In this document: in pieces, positions 50,602-58,895 of the stretch | Position numbering within the stretch: the first letter of the stretch is position 1 | How the letters are laid out: every line of letters starts with the position of its first letter | Assembly (NCBI GenBank): GCA_002722885.1 | Contig: PBNE01000006.1 | Coordinates: forward strand, 209,690 to 273,689 | Direction: 5' to 3' | Origin: Rhodospirillaceae bacterium | GTDB lineage: Bacteria; Pseudomonadota; Alphaproteobacteria; SP197 | DNA length: 64,000 nucleotides | Translations under genes and position numbers: made by a program | The notes under the pieces: generated by a model | Database searches by the model: none | What the model was told of the DNA's origin: nothing | Seen by the model: the letters and a program-made list of their open reading frames with translations, nothing else

Positions 50602-51383
50602 ACAAAACCTCCGTCGACGACAAAGCTCTGGCCGGTGATGCCACTTGAATCGTCGGCGGCGGCGAACAGCGCCATGCGGGCGATATCGGCCGGCACCAGC
50701 CGGCGCTTGATCGTCTGCCGCTCGAACTGTTCGCGTTCGGCCTCCGGCGTCAACCACAGCTCGACTTGGCGTTCGGTCATGATCCAGCCGGGCACGATGA
50801 CGTTGACTCGGATGTTGTCCGGCCCCATGTCGCGGGCCAGCGATCGAGTCAGTCCGATCACCCCGGCCTTGGCCGTGGTGTAGCCGGCATAACCGCCTTC
50901 GCCGATCATCCATGTCGTCGAGCTCAGGTTGACGATCGCCCCACCGCGAGCTTCGCGCATGATCGGGTGCGCGGCCTGGGAGGCGAAAAACTGATGGCGC
51001 AGGTTGATCGCCATCCGATTGTCCCAGTATTCCGGCGTCACGGACTGAAAATCATGTCGATCGTCGTTGCCGGCGTTGTTGATCAAGACGCGCAATGGCC
51101 CCAGCCGATCGCCAAGTCCTCCGATGGCGGTACGCAGCGCGGTGATGTCGGTGAGATCGCAATGGACGAAGATCGGTGCATGGCGCGCATTTGGTGTCAA
51201 CCGAGCGACCAAGGCCTCGGCTGCCTCGTCGGCGATATCCAAAAACGCGACTCGCGAGCCCTGGTCGACAAAATGTTCCACAAGGCCGGCGCCGATGCCC
51301 GAACCGCCACCGGTCACCAAAACCGCACGGTCGACCAGGCTGGGGTAACGGGCGTCGTCGCTGCTTCGGGTCGTTGCCGTCAT
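50598..51383 (-). CDS. SDR oxidoreductase, D-xylose-1-dehydrogenase-like
   Basis: Short-chain dehydrogenase of 261 residues. The pattern follows Caulobacter-type xylose dehydrogenase closely from memory: YPSLVDRAVLVTGGGSGIGAGL in parts, AFLDIADEAAEAL, VLINNAGNDDRHDF, NLRHQFFASQAAHPIM and PGWIMTERQVELWLTPEAE. NAD preference is suggested by the Asp in FLDIAD. The catalytic Tyr-Lys pair is in GYAGYTTAKAGVIG. Likely oxidises an aldose or a similar hydroxyl compound. It precedes the isomerase gene with a four-base overlap and follows the VOC gene by 27 bases. Confidence 0.85.
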   Translation of the reverse strand: MTATTRSSDDARYPSLVDRAVLVTGGGSGIGAGLVEHFVDQGSRVAFLDIADEAAEALVARLTPNARHAPIFVHCDLTDITALRTAIGGLGDRLGPLRVLINNAGNDDRHDFQSVTPEYWDNRMAINLRHQFFASQAAHPIMREARGGAIVNLSSTTWMIGEGGYAGYTTAKAGVIGLTRSLARDMGPDNIRVNVIVPGWIMTERQVELWLTPEAEREQFERQTIKRRLVPADIARMALFAAADDSSGITGQSFVVDGGFV

Positions 51384-51410
51384 GATGTGAACTGCTGGGC
51401 TGGCATGGCG

Positions 51411-51812
51411 CTAGGTCGCCCGATTTCGGATCAGATCCGCAGCCGAGGCGTTGCTGATCTCAAGCCCAATACCGTCGGGATCGCTCAGAAAAACCTGTTC
51501 GGCATCCAATTCCGGCACGGTCGCCGTCTCAAAGGCGATGCCGCGGTCGGCCAGACGCTCCTTGACGCTCACCAGGTCGTTAACGGCAAACGCAATGTGG
51601 TCGAGCGCGGAATTCGGGGCATCGTCAGCGTCGCGGCCGGCGTAGAGGTGGATCACAGGCCGCTCCTGATCATCGTAGAGCCAAGCCCCGGGCGGGCCGT
51701 CGAAGGGCGGTCGGTAACCACTTTCCAGGTCGAGAACGGTGGCGTAGAACCGCCGCGAAACCTCAAGGTCACGGCAGTGAATCGTGATGTGATCCAGAGC
51801 CAACTGTGCCAC
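51411..51812 (-). CDS. VOC-family (glyoxalase/dioxygenase-fold) protein
   Basis: A 133-residue vicinal-oxygen-chelate protein with two beta-alpha-beta modules. Candidate metal ligands are His in LDHITIHCRD, His in PVIHLYAG / LDHIAFAV and Glu in GIGLEISNA near the end. Such small proteins act as glyoxalases, epimerases, resistance proteins or ring-cleavage enzymes. First gene of the minus-strand VOC-SDR-isomerase-SBP run and divergent from the three-domain regulator, so likely under its control. Confidence 0.82.
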   Translation of the reverse strand: MAQLALDHITIHCRDLEVSRRFYATVLDLESGYRPPFDGPPGAWLYDDQERPVIHLYAGRDADDAPNSALDHIAFAVNDLVSVKERLADRGIAFETATVPELDAEQVFLSDPDGIGLEISNASAADLIRNRAT

Positions 51813-51886
51813 GGGTCGTCGACCGCCTCCCTATGTTGCGGGTCGGAATGCTTCGACCAGCGTCCCCGACCACAAAAAAAACGTGG

Positions 51887-51903
51887 ACCAATAGAAAATT
51901 GGT
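51887..51903. promoter_or_regulatory. Candidate operator ACCAAT-N5-ATTGGT for the three-domain regulator
   Basis: Perfect six-base inverted repeat in the 211-base divergent gap between the VOC operon and the regulator gene; a further GACCAATT half site is at 51958-51965. GntR proteins of the FadR type bind TTGGT/ACCAA-like arms. A close variant occurs before the hydroxyacid dehydrogenase gene at 57.9 kb. Confidence 0.55.
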
Positions 51904-52023
51904 GTCAACTTGAAGCGCACGCTTCTGCAAGAATGAGCAGGTCTTTGTCAGTGAGGTGACCAATTCCAGCAACGGTCCTTATCGGCTAAAATGTACCGAA
52001 AGGGGCTCCTTCGAGGTGAAAAT

Positions 52024-53304
52024 GTGACTCGTCGCAATGAGGTTCTGCAGCGACTTCGGGTACTGATCGAAAGCGACCGGTATCCGGCTGGAAAGCGGTT
52101 GCCGCCGGAACGCGAGCTCGCCGCGGACATGGCGGTGAGCCGGGGCGCCCTGCGCCGCGCCTTGGCCATATTGGAAGGCGAAGGCTTGGTCTGGCGCCAC
52201 GTTGGCAAGGGTACGTTTGTTGGCCGGCGGCCTGATGCTGCAGACGAATTCCTGTTCGCCGGGTCGTCCCTGCAAAGCGCCGAAAGCGTTCTTGAGGTGC
52301 GCTCGATCCTGGAACCGGCGGTTGCCAGGATTGCCGCCGAGCGCGCTTCGAGCACCGACCTGACTCGAATGAAATCGCACCTTCAGGCCGCAAAGAGTGT
52401 CAGCGACACCGAGGCGTTTAACCACTGTTGCGACATGATTCATCGCTCGCTCGCTCGCGCGACGCACAACTCGATCTTGCTCAGACTCTATGATGCCTTG
52501 AGCCCGATTCGCTCGTTGGCCCATGCGGTAGGGGAGGATGTCGAGTTGTCGCCGGCCGAAATGGACATGTATTGGCGCGAACACGCCGACATTGTCGATG
52601 CGGTCATCGTCAAAGACGCGGCTGCGGCCGAAACTGCCATGAGGCGTCACATCGGTCAGGTCTGGACGGATACGTCGAGCACGACGGACCTTGGCCCGGG
52701 CGACCAGACAGGTGTCACTGTACCATCCTTGTCGGCACTCGAATCCGTGCTCTTCCGGCCGGTCCTACTGGAACTTGCCGATCGCTTTGGTGAAACGGCC
52801 TTTCTTGCAACCCTTAAGGGTCATGAAGTCGAGATTATGGACGCGGCGATGCCGCGAACGGGCATGCAGACGTCGATCTATCCAGGATTGGGACCGCGGC
52901 CGGTCGATCGTTGTGCTGCGGCAAAGGCGATCGTTGCCTTTCTGCCCCCGGACTTGCGCCATGCGGTTGTGCGCTCAACCACCGACGAAGACTGTGATCG
53001 CGCCGCACTTGAGCGGGAGTTGGACGAGGTCCGCGAAGAACGTTTCGCCCGCGCGGACGAAACCCTGGGAACCGGAACCTACAGCCTTGCCGTTCCGGTC
53101 GGACTGAACGGTGGCACGGTCCGATTCAGCATCGGGTTGATTGGAACCAAGGCGCGGATGGGCGCGGTGGGAAACATTGTCTATGTGAACGGCATCACCC
53201 AGGCGATCGAGGCCACAATCGGCCGGCTCGACGACGTGCTGACCGCATTGAAGCCCTATCTCGTTGCCAGCGAAGACACCGCATCGGCATTGCAGGCGTC
53301 GTGA
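52024..53304 (+). CDS. Three-domain regulator: GntR winged helix, FCD domain and IclR-type effector domain
   Basis: A 426-residue regulator, almost twice the usual GntR length. Residues 1-70 are a GntR winged helix (YPAGKRLPPERELAADMAVSRGALRRALAIL in parts, HVGKGTFVG). Residues about 80-205 form an FCD domain (VLEVRSILEPAVARIAAERA, DMIHRSLARATHN, EHADIVDAVIV...AMRRHIGQV). Residues about 220-415 match an IclR effector domain: LELADRFGETAFLATLKGHEVEIMD, RCAAAKAIVAFLPPDL, LERELDEVREERFARADE and TGTYSLAVPVGLNGG. The GTG at 52024 is preferred because GAGGTG lies just upstream and no ribosome site precedes the ATG at 51991. Probable master regulator of the surrounding catabolic genes; two effector pockets suggest two signals. 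Confidence 0.82.
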   Translation: MTRRNEVLQRLRVLIESDRYPAGKRLPPERELAADMAVSRGALRRALAILEGEGLVWRHVGKGTFVGRRPDAADEFLFAGSSLQSAESVLEVRSILEPAVARIAAERASSTDLTRMKSHLQAAKSVSDTEAFNHCCDMIHRSLARATHNSILLRLYDALSPIRSLAHAVGEDVELSPAEMDMYWREHADIVDAVIVKDAAAAETAMRRHIGQVWTDTSSTTDLGPGDQTGVTVPSLSALESVLFRPVLLELADRFGETAFLATLKGHEVEIMDAAMPRTGMQTSIYPGLGPRPVDRCAAAKAIVAFLPPDLRHAVVRSTTDEDCDRAALERELDEVREERFARADETLGTGTYSLAVPVGLNGGTVRFSIGLIGTKARMGAVGNIVYVNGITQAIEATIGRLDDVLTALKPYLVASEDTASALQAS

Positions 53305-53379
53305 CGCGCATGCAGTGAACGATTGTCCAGCGATTTGCCTCATCGCTTCCCAGGCGAGCGGCGCTCCATGGAGAAAACT

Positions 53380-54750
53380 ATGACATCCGTTGCTCCTTCA
53401 TCTGACTCGATGCCCAGTCGGATCGACCGATCCGATCTCGACGCGTTCATAGGTGCTGGTGCCGACAGCTATGCCATGCGTCTCGAGATGGTAGCGCGCG
53501 GAGGCCGTGGCTCTGTCCACTGGCACGCCGCCGGCATTGGCCCGCTTTGGGCGGCATGGCGCCGCTGCTGGATCCTGTTCTGGCCGTCGCTTGCCGTCGA
53601 CACCGCCGCATTGGCCCTGGTCGCAAGCGCCATCGGCACGCCAGTGGATGAAGGACGTGATGGTGCGTCGAGTTTGTTGCTGATCGCGCTCGTGTTGCTG
53701 GTTGTCGGAAGAATGGCGCTCGGTCGCTTTGCCTATCTCGGTCTGTGGAAACTCTATCTGCGTTGGCGCCAGGGAGATGGACACGATTGCGCCCCCTCTA
53801 TGGCTAGCCTCATGGCTGGCCTTGTGGCGCTGCTTGGATTCGCTGGCGTCGCCGTGCTTCATTTTGGTCAGGTCGCATGGGTGGGGTTCCTCGCCGAATT
53901 CCCAACCGATCCGCAGATCCAACGGAGTGTCGCCGGCGGGATCGACCGGGTCGTCGACTGGATGACCATTCAGTTCGACGCAGTGTTTGGCGCCATTACA
54001 ATTGCCGTGCGTGAGCTGCTCAATCTGCTCGAGGCCATCTTCATCGGGTTGCCTTGGCCGATTGTCTGCGGCGTGACGATCCTGCTGGCGTGGCGATTGG
54101 GAGGCTGGAAGGTTGCGCTTTTTGCGGCTGTGTCGCTCTTCTATCTCGGCATCTTCAATTACTGGGAAAAGAGCATGAGTACGCTGTCGCTGGTCGGGGC
54201 GTCGGCGTTCTTTTGTATCGTGGCAGGCGCGCCGCTCGGCATTCTTTGCGGCAAGCGGCCGCGCCTCTACAACGCGATCAGACCGGTACTCGACATCATG
54301 CAGGTGATGCCGACCTTCGTTTATCTCATTCCTGCCGTCGCCTTCTTTTCGATCGGAAAGCCGCCGGGTGTCTTGGCAACGGTCATCTTTGCCATGCCGC
54401 CGATGGTTCGTCTGACGGCGCTCGGCATCCAGCAGGTGCCGGAAAGTGTGCGCGAGGCCGGCACCGCCTTTGGCGCCGGGCCGTGGCAGTTGTTGGCCAA
54501 GATTGAACTGCCTCTGGCAATTCCGTCGATCATGACCGGTGTAAATCAGACCATCATGATGTGCCTATCGATGGTGATCGTCGCATCGATGATCGGCGCC
54601 GGCGGTCTGGGCTATGACGTCTTGGTTGCCTTGCGTCATCTGAAGACCGGGGAAGGCTTTCTGGCCGGCATGGCGATTGTGGTCTGCGCAATGATGCTCG
54701 ACCGGATTATCCAGGGTGGCGGCAAGAGCCGACAGCGAGTTCGCAGGTGA
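53380..54750 (+). CDS. Betaine-type ABC transporter permease with an N-terminal DUF2628-like extension
   Basis: Permease of 456 residues. The C-terminal 250 residues are a ProW/OpuAB membrane domain: WEKSMSTLSLVGASAFFCI, DIMQVMPTFVYLIPAVAFF, then the EAA loop EAGTAFGAGPWQLLAKIELPLAIPSI (in two parts) that docks the ATPase, and MIGAGGLGYDVLVAL. The first 180 residues are unusual: FIGAGADSYAMR and HWHAAGIGPLWAAWRRCW resemble DUF2628-type membrane segments, followed by three spans. The start at 53380 has GGAG seven bases upstream; 53368 is an alternative. It follows the regulator by 75 bases and converges on the ATPase gene. Confidence 0.85.
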   Translation: MTSVAPSSDSMPSRIDRSDLDAFIGAGADSYAMRLEMVARGGRGSVHWHAAGIGPLWAAWRRCWILFWPSLAVDTAALALVASAIGTPVDEGRDGASSLLLIALVLLVVGRMALGRFAYLGLWKLYLRWRQGDGHDCAPSMASLMAGLVALLGFAGVAVLHFGQVAWVGFLAEFPTDPQIQRSVAGGIDRVVDWMTIQFDAVFGAITIAVRELLNLLEAIFIGLPWPIVCGVTILLAWRLGGWKVALFAAVSLFYLGIFNYWEKSMSTLSLVGASAFFCIVAGAPLGILCGKRPRLYNAIRPVLDIMQVMPTFVYLIPAVAFFSIGKPPGVLATVIFAMPPMVRLTALGIQQVPESVREAGTAFGAGPWQLLAKIELPLAIPSIMTGVNQTIMMCLSMVIVASMIGAGGLGYDVLVALRHLKTGEGFLAGMAIVVCAMMLDRIIQGGGKSRQRVRR

Positions 54751-54785
54751 GCCGTCGGATAGTCCGATCAGACAAACGAGTCGCT

Positions 54786-55862
54786 TCAATTGTGCCCTTG
54801 GATCGCCAAAAGCAGGGTCTTCTTGGTGATGACTCCGACCCGAACGCCATTGTCTTCGACCACAATGGGTTCATCCGTCGTGACGGCAACGCCGATGAGC
54901 CGGTCAAGATCGGCTTGAGGCGTGACGCTGGGCGCATCGTCGTGATCGTTGACGGGTGTTCTGTCGGTCAGCGGCTCCATAATGGTGCCGGCAGTGACCA
55001 GTTTGAGGCGCGAGATTCCCTGGACGAAGGCCTCGACGTAATCGTCAGCAGGATTGAGCACAATCTGTTCGGGGCTCCCGACCTGGATCACCTGACCGTC
55101 CTTCATGATTGCGATGCGGTGGCCGAGCCGGATCGCCTCATCAAGGTCGTGGGTAATGAAAACGGTGGTCTTGCGGTAAGTCGCGGAGAGGTCGAGAAAC
55201 TGGTCCTGTAACTGCCGCCGGATCAACGGATCCAGCGCGCTGAAGGGTTCGTCCATCAAAAGGACATGCGGATCAGATGCCAGCGCTCGAGCCAGGCCAA
55301 CCCGTTGCTGCATGCCGCCCGAAAGCTCATCGGGATGGCGATCGCCCCAGCCCTCAAGCTGAACGGCACTCAGTATTTCCTCTATACGGGTCCAGCGCAC
55401 GTCGCGCGGTGTGTTGCGCAGTTCAAGACCCAAACCAATATTGCCTCGCACGGTGCGGTGCGGCAGCAAGGCCATATTCTGGAACACCATGCCGATGCGT
55501 TCGTTGCGTAACCGGCGCAACTCGGTCTCGGCCATGCGGCTAACATCCTGCCCGTCGATAAAGATCCGACCGGCGCTTGGTTCGATCAGACGATTGATGT
55601 GCCGCACCAGAGTCGATTTGCCGCTGCCCGAAAGACCCATAACGCAGAAGATCTCGCCCGGCTTGACGTCGAGGCTCACGCCCGAGACGGCGACGACGCA
55701 CTGGTGGCGGGCGAGGGCTTCATCCTTGCCCAACCGGTCACGGATAACGGTGTCGATATCGACCTGGCGATCGCCGAACACCTTCCAGAGATCCTCGCAG
55801 ACAATGACCGGTCTTTCGGGAGTTTCCACGGTATCCATTTCGACAGGCACCATTGATCGCAC
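54786..55862 (-). CDS. Betaine-type ABC transporter ATP-binding protein
   Basis: ProV/OpuAA-type ATPase of 358 residues. Walker A GLSGSGKST, Q-loop MVFQNMALLPH, signature LSGGMQQRV, Walker B VLLMDEPFSALDP and the switch His in FITHD are complete. The N-terminal insertion before Walker A is typical of ProV. A C-terminal region of about 80 residues looks like a shortened CBS unit (TIMEPLTDRTPVND, VEDNGVRVGVITKKTLL), the part that senses ionic strength in OpuA, so osmotic gating may be changed. Coded opposite to the permease with 35 bases between stop codons. Confidence 0.9.
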   Translation of the reverse strand: MRSMVPVEMDTVETPERPVIVCEDLWKVFGDRQVDIDTVIRDRLGKDEALARHQCVVAVSGVSLDVKPGEIFCVMGLSGSGKSTLVRHINRLIEPSAGRIFIDGQDVSRMAETELRRLRNERIGMVFQNMALLPHRTVRGNIGLGLELRNTPRDVRWTRIEEILSAVQLEGWGDRHPDELSGGMQQRVGLARALASDPHVLLMDEPFSALDPLIRRQLQDQFLDLSATYRKTTVFITHDLDEAIRLGHRIAIMKDGQVIQVGSPEQIVLNPADDYVEAFVQGISRLKLVTAGTIMEPLTDRTPVNDHDDAPSVTPQADLDRLIGVAVTTDEPIVVEDNGVRVGVITKKTLLLAIQGHN

Positions 55863-55934
55863 GCAAGAAGCGCGTTCGCCATCGCAGAAAGAGCCGACGA
55901 TCGAGGGGTGATCGGACGGGGGATCGAAAATGAT

Positions 55935-55959
55935 CCAATCGTCCTAGGGTGTCAATTGG
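55935..55959. promoter_or_regulatory. Weak CCAAT/ATTGG inverted repeat in the ATPase-GGT divergent gap
   Basis: CCAAT and ATTGG arms separated by 15 bases in the 214-base gap between the divergent ATPase and gamma-glutamyltransferase-like genes. The spacing is longer than in the sites at 51.9 and 57.9 kb, so it is a weaker candidate for the same regulator. Confidence 0.25.
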
Positions 55960-56076
55960 GCCCGGATTCGGGCGGGTATGTTCGATGGACAGCGAACCGG
56001 AATGAGCCATAATTGCAATGGTCCATTTTCGTCGCTGCATTCTTCGGGCAACGAAGACACGGGACGCGGAGCAGAC

Positions 56077-57813
56077 ATGAGCATCGACAGTGTCAGCACG
56101 ACCGGAATCGAAGGGTCTCCGGTCGCGCTGCGCCCAACGATCCAGGGCACTCAGAACGTCGTTTCGACGGGCCATTATCTGGCAAGCCAGGCGGCGTTCG
56201 AGGTGTTGCAAGCAGGCGGCAACGCGATTGATGCCGGTGTCGCGGCCGGTTTGGTCATCGGGGTCGTGCAAAGCGAGTTCGTCAACATCGCCGGCGTCGC
56301 GCCAATCATGATTTATCTGGCCGAACGGGGCGAGGTTGTGACCATAAGTGGCCTCGGTGTCTGGCCCCGGGCCGCGACCCTCGAGTACTTCATGGAGGAG
56401 CACGCCGGCTCTATCCCCGAAGGCGTGATGCGTACTGTCGTACCGGCCGCGCCTGATGCCTGGATCACCGCTTTGGAGCGGTTCGGAACCATGTCGTTTG
56501 CCGATGTGGCGTCAGCGGCGATCGGGTTCGCGCGCGACGGCTTTGTCATGTATCCGATCATGTCCGAGCTGATCGGGGCCTTCCAGGACGGCTACGCGCG
56601 GTGGCCGTCGAATTCCGCCATCTATCTGCCGAACGGCACGCCACCGAAGGTCGGCGAACTGTTCGTTCAGGCCGACCTCGGCCGGACGCTGCAGTTCATG
56701 GCCGATGAGGAATGCCGCGCGGCGAAAGGTGGCCGGGAAGCCGGACTGCGTGCGGCTCGCGATGCCTTTTACCGCGGCGATATCGCGGCTGCGATCGTCG
56801 ATTTTCAACGCGCCGAGGGAGGATGGTTGACCCGTGATGACATGGCGGCGTTCCACGTTGAGGTCGAGGAACCCGTGCGCTACCGCTATCGCGGCATGGA
56901 CGTCTACAGCTGCCAGTCGTGGTGTCAGGGTCCGGTGCTCCTGCAGATGTTGGCAATCCTAGAGGGCGTCGATCTCGGCGCGTTGGAACACAACTCGCCG
57001 GCCTATGCCCATGTGCTGGTCGAAGCCATGAAACTCGCCTTTGCCGATCGAGAGCAGCACTTTGCCGACCCACGCCATCGTGATGTTCCCCTGGCCAGGT
57101 TGTTGTCCCGAGACCATGCCAATGGGCATCGCGCGCGTATCGAGGGGACGCGTGCCATACCCCATGACGAACTATGGGCGAACGCCAACGCCCAGCAATC
57201 TGCGAGCGGTTCGGCGCAAAAACTGCCGGCTCTCGATACATCGTATCTCGCGGTGGTTGACGGCCACGGCAACGCCTTCTCGGCGACACCCAGTGATGTT
57301 TCGTATGATACACCCGTGGTGCCGGGCACAGGCCTTTGCCCGTCGTCGCGCGGTGCGCAGTCGTGGGCGGTACCGGGGCACCCGTGCGCCGTGGCACCCG
57401 GCACGCGTCCACGCCTGACACCCAATCCGGCGATCGCGATCGATGACGATCAGATCTTCGCCTTTGGTACACCCGGTGGCGACGTGCAGTGTCAGGCCAT
57501 GCTGCAGGTGTTCTTGAACCACCGGCAGTGGGGGATGGATCTGCAGCAGGCTATCGAGGCGCCGCGCTTTGCCACATTCAGCTTTCCCGATTCGTTCGAG
57601 CCACACACGCTGTTGCCTGACCGGGTTATGATCGAAGACCGCTTGGGCGACGAGGTCGTTGAGGGTTTGGGCGTTCGCGGCCACGATGTTGAACGCTGGC
57701 CCGCGTTCACCTGGCGCGCCGGCGGCGTCTGCGCCGCGCTGCTGGATCGCCAAACAGGTATCCGCAGCGCAGCCGCCGACCCGCGCCGGCCGTGTTATGC
57801 CCTCGGCCGATGA
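56077..57813 (+). CDS. Gamma-glutamyltransferase-family protein, apparently cytoplasmic
   Basis: Ntn-type GGT of 578 residues that would hydrolyse or transfer gamma-glutamyl groups after self-cleavage. The nucleophile is Thr388 in LDTSYLAVVDGHGNA, the family's TTH-type site with Ser-Tyr in place of Thr-His. Other conserved parts: STGHYLASQAAFEVLQAGGNAIDAGVA (in parts), LTPNPAIAID and GTPGGDVQCQAMLQVFLN. Start at 56077 (MSIDSVS) has GGA six bases upstream; the ORF's earlier start is not supported. No signal peptide is seen, unlike periplasmic GGTs. It is the first gene of a plus-strand catabolic run and divergent from the transporter ATPase. Confidence 0.86.
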   Translation: MSIDSVSTTGIEGSPVALRPTIQGTQNVVSTGHYLASQAAFEVLQAGGNAIDAGVAAGLVIGVVQSEFVNIAGVAPIMIYLAERGEVVTISGLGVWPRAATLEYFMEEHAGSIPEGVMRTVVPAAPDAWITALERFGTMSFADVASAAIGFARDGFVMYPIMSELIGAFQDGYARWPSNSAIYLPNGTPPKVGELFVQADLGRTLQFMADEECRAAKGGREAGLRAARDAFYRGDIAAAIVDFQRAEGGWLTRDDMAAFHVEVEEPVRYRYRGMDVYSCQSWCQGPVLLQMLAILEGVDLGALEHNSPAYAHVLVEAMKLAFADREQHFADPRHRDVPLARLLSRDHANGHRARIEGTRAIPHDELWANANAQQSASGSAQKLPALDTSYLAVVDGHGNAFSATPSDVSYDTPVVPGTGLCPSSRGAQSWAVPGHPCAVAPGTRPRLTPNPAIAIDDDQIFAFGTPGGDVQCQAMLQVFLNHRQWGMDLQQAIEAPRFATFSFPDSFEPHTLLPDRVMIEDRLGDEVVEGLGVRGHDVERWPAFTWRAGGVCAALLDRQTGIRSAAADPRRPCYALGR

Positions 57814-57894
57814 TGAGCTGGAACCGATGGCTGGCGGTTTGACAAGACTTGCCCCCCGAACGGGGTCGATCGGCGCTTTCCTTCCCAGATCAGT

Positions 57895-57912
57895 ACCAAG
57901 TGCCAAATTGGT
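57895..57912. promoter_or_regulatory. Candidate operator ACCAA-N8-TTGGT before the hydroxyacid dehydrogenase
   Basis: Inverted repeat in the 152-base gap between the GGT-like gene and the dehydrogenase start. It resembles the perfect palindrome at 51887-51903, with one base more between ACCAA and TTGGT. Its position argues against the longer upstream start of the dehydrogenase. Confidence 0.45.
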
Positions 57913-57965
57913 CTAGTTTTGCCGCCGACCCTTCGCTACGCTCACCGCAAAGTTGGGGGGCAGCC

Positions 57966-58895
57966 TTGGCTATCTTGTGCATCGAAGACGACGAGATTGC
58001 GGACCGCTGGCGTGATGCCTTGCGCCGTGAGAACGCTGAGCTTGATGTTCGTTCCTGGCCGGAGATCGGCCGGGCCGAAGACATCGACATGGTCCTTTTG
58101 TGGGATGAATTCGGGTGCCTCGGTGACCTGCCCAACCTGAAGGCGGCGGTCATTCTCGGAGCCGGGGTCGATCACCTTTTTGCGCCGACAGTCGCCATCC
58201 CGGAGCATCTGAAGATCATTCGCCTGATCGATCCGTCGATTACCGGTCAGATGATCGAGTATGTCACCCTTTGCGTCGTGACCTGGACCCGCGACTGGGA
58301 CGACTACCGCCAGTTCCAACGCGAGCGGCGCTATGAGGAACTGCCGGCGCGGGTGCCTGCTGATGTCACCATTGGCGTCCTGGGTCTCGGCAGGCTGGGC
58401 GGCGCGGTTGCGCAAACACTTGCTGGCATCGGCTATCGCGTCGGCGGCTGGAGCAGTTCGCCGCGTGATCTCGAGGGCATCGAATGCTTCAGTGGGGAGG
58501 ACGGGCTGACTCGCCTTTTTCAGCAGTCCGACATTATCGTCTGCCTGCTGCCGCTGACCGCCGAAACGGAAGGCATTCTGAACGCCGATTTGTTCAACAG
58601 CGCGAAAGAGGGCGCTTACCTGATCAATGCGGCGCGAGGCGGCCATCTTGTCGAGGAAGACTTGATCATCGCCGTCGACAGCGGCCGGCTTTCCGGCGCC
58701 ACGCTCGATGTACAGCGAGAGGAGCCGATGGCGCCCGAACATCCGTTCTGGGACCACCCGAAGATCAAGATCACGCCCCATATTGCGACCATCACCTCGC
58801 CCGAGTACGCCGCGCCTGATGTCGCGGAGAACTACCGAAGACTGAAGGTGGGTGAGCCACTTCTCAATGTCATCGACGTGGAGCGTCAGTATTGA
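57966..58895 (+). CDS. D-2-hydroxyacid dehydrogenase (glyoxylate/hydroxypyruvate reductase A-like)
   Basis: NAD(P)-dependent reductase of 309 residues in the GhrA group. Rossmann motif GVLGLGRLGGAVAQ, catalytic Arg in NAARGGHLVEEDL, Glu in DVQREEPMAPEHPFW and His in TPHIATITSP are present. The TTG at 57966 is chosen since the product then has the GhrA length and the upstream stretch contains an operator-like palindrome; a GGGGGG ribosome site lies nearby. It would reduce a 2-keto acid such as hydroxypyruvate or glyoxylate. Its stop overlaps the start of the DadA-like gene (TTGA). Confidence 0.87.
   Translation: MAILCIEDDEIADRWRDALRRENAELDVRSWPEIGRAEDIDMVLLWDEFGCLGDLPNLKAAVILGAGVDHLFAPTVAIPEHLKIIRLIDPSITGQMIEYVTLCVVTWTRDWDDYRQFQRERRYEELPARVPADVTIGVLGLGRLGGAVAQTLAGIGYRVGGWSSSPRDLEGIECFSGEDGLTRLFQQSDIIVCLLPLTAETEGILNADLFNSAKEGAYLINAARGGHLVEEDLIIAVDSGRLSGATLDVQREEPMAPEHPFWDHPKIKITPHIATITSPEYAAPDVAENYRRLKVGEPLLNVIDVERQY

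Noticed and set aside
57849-57965. Upstream start of the hydroxyacid dehydrogenase
   Set aside because: The extra 39 codons contain an operator-like palindrome and would make the protein longer than GhrA relatives.
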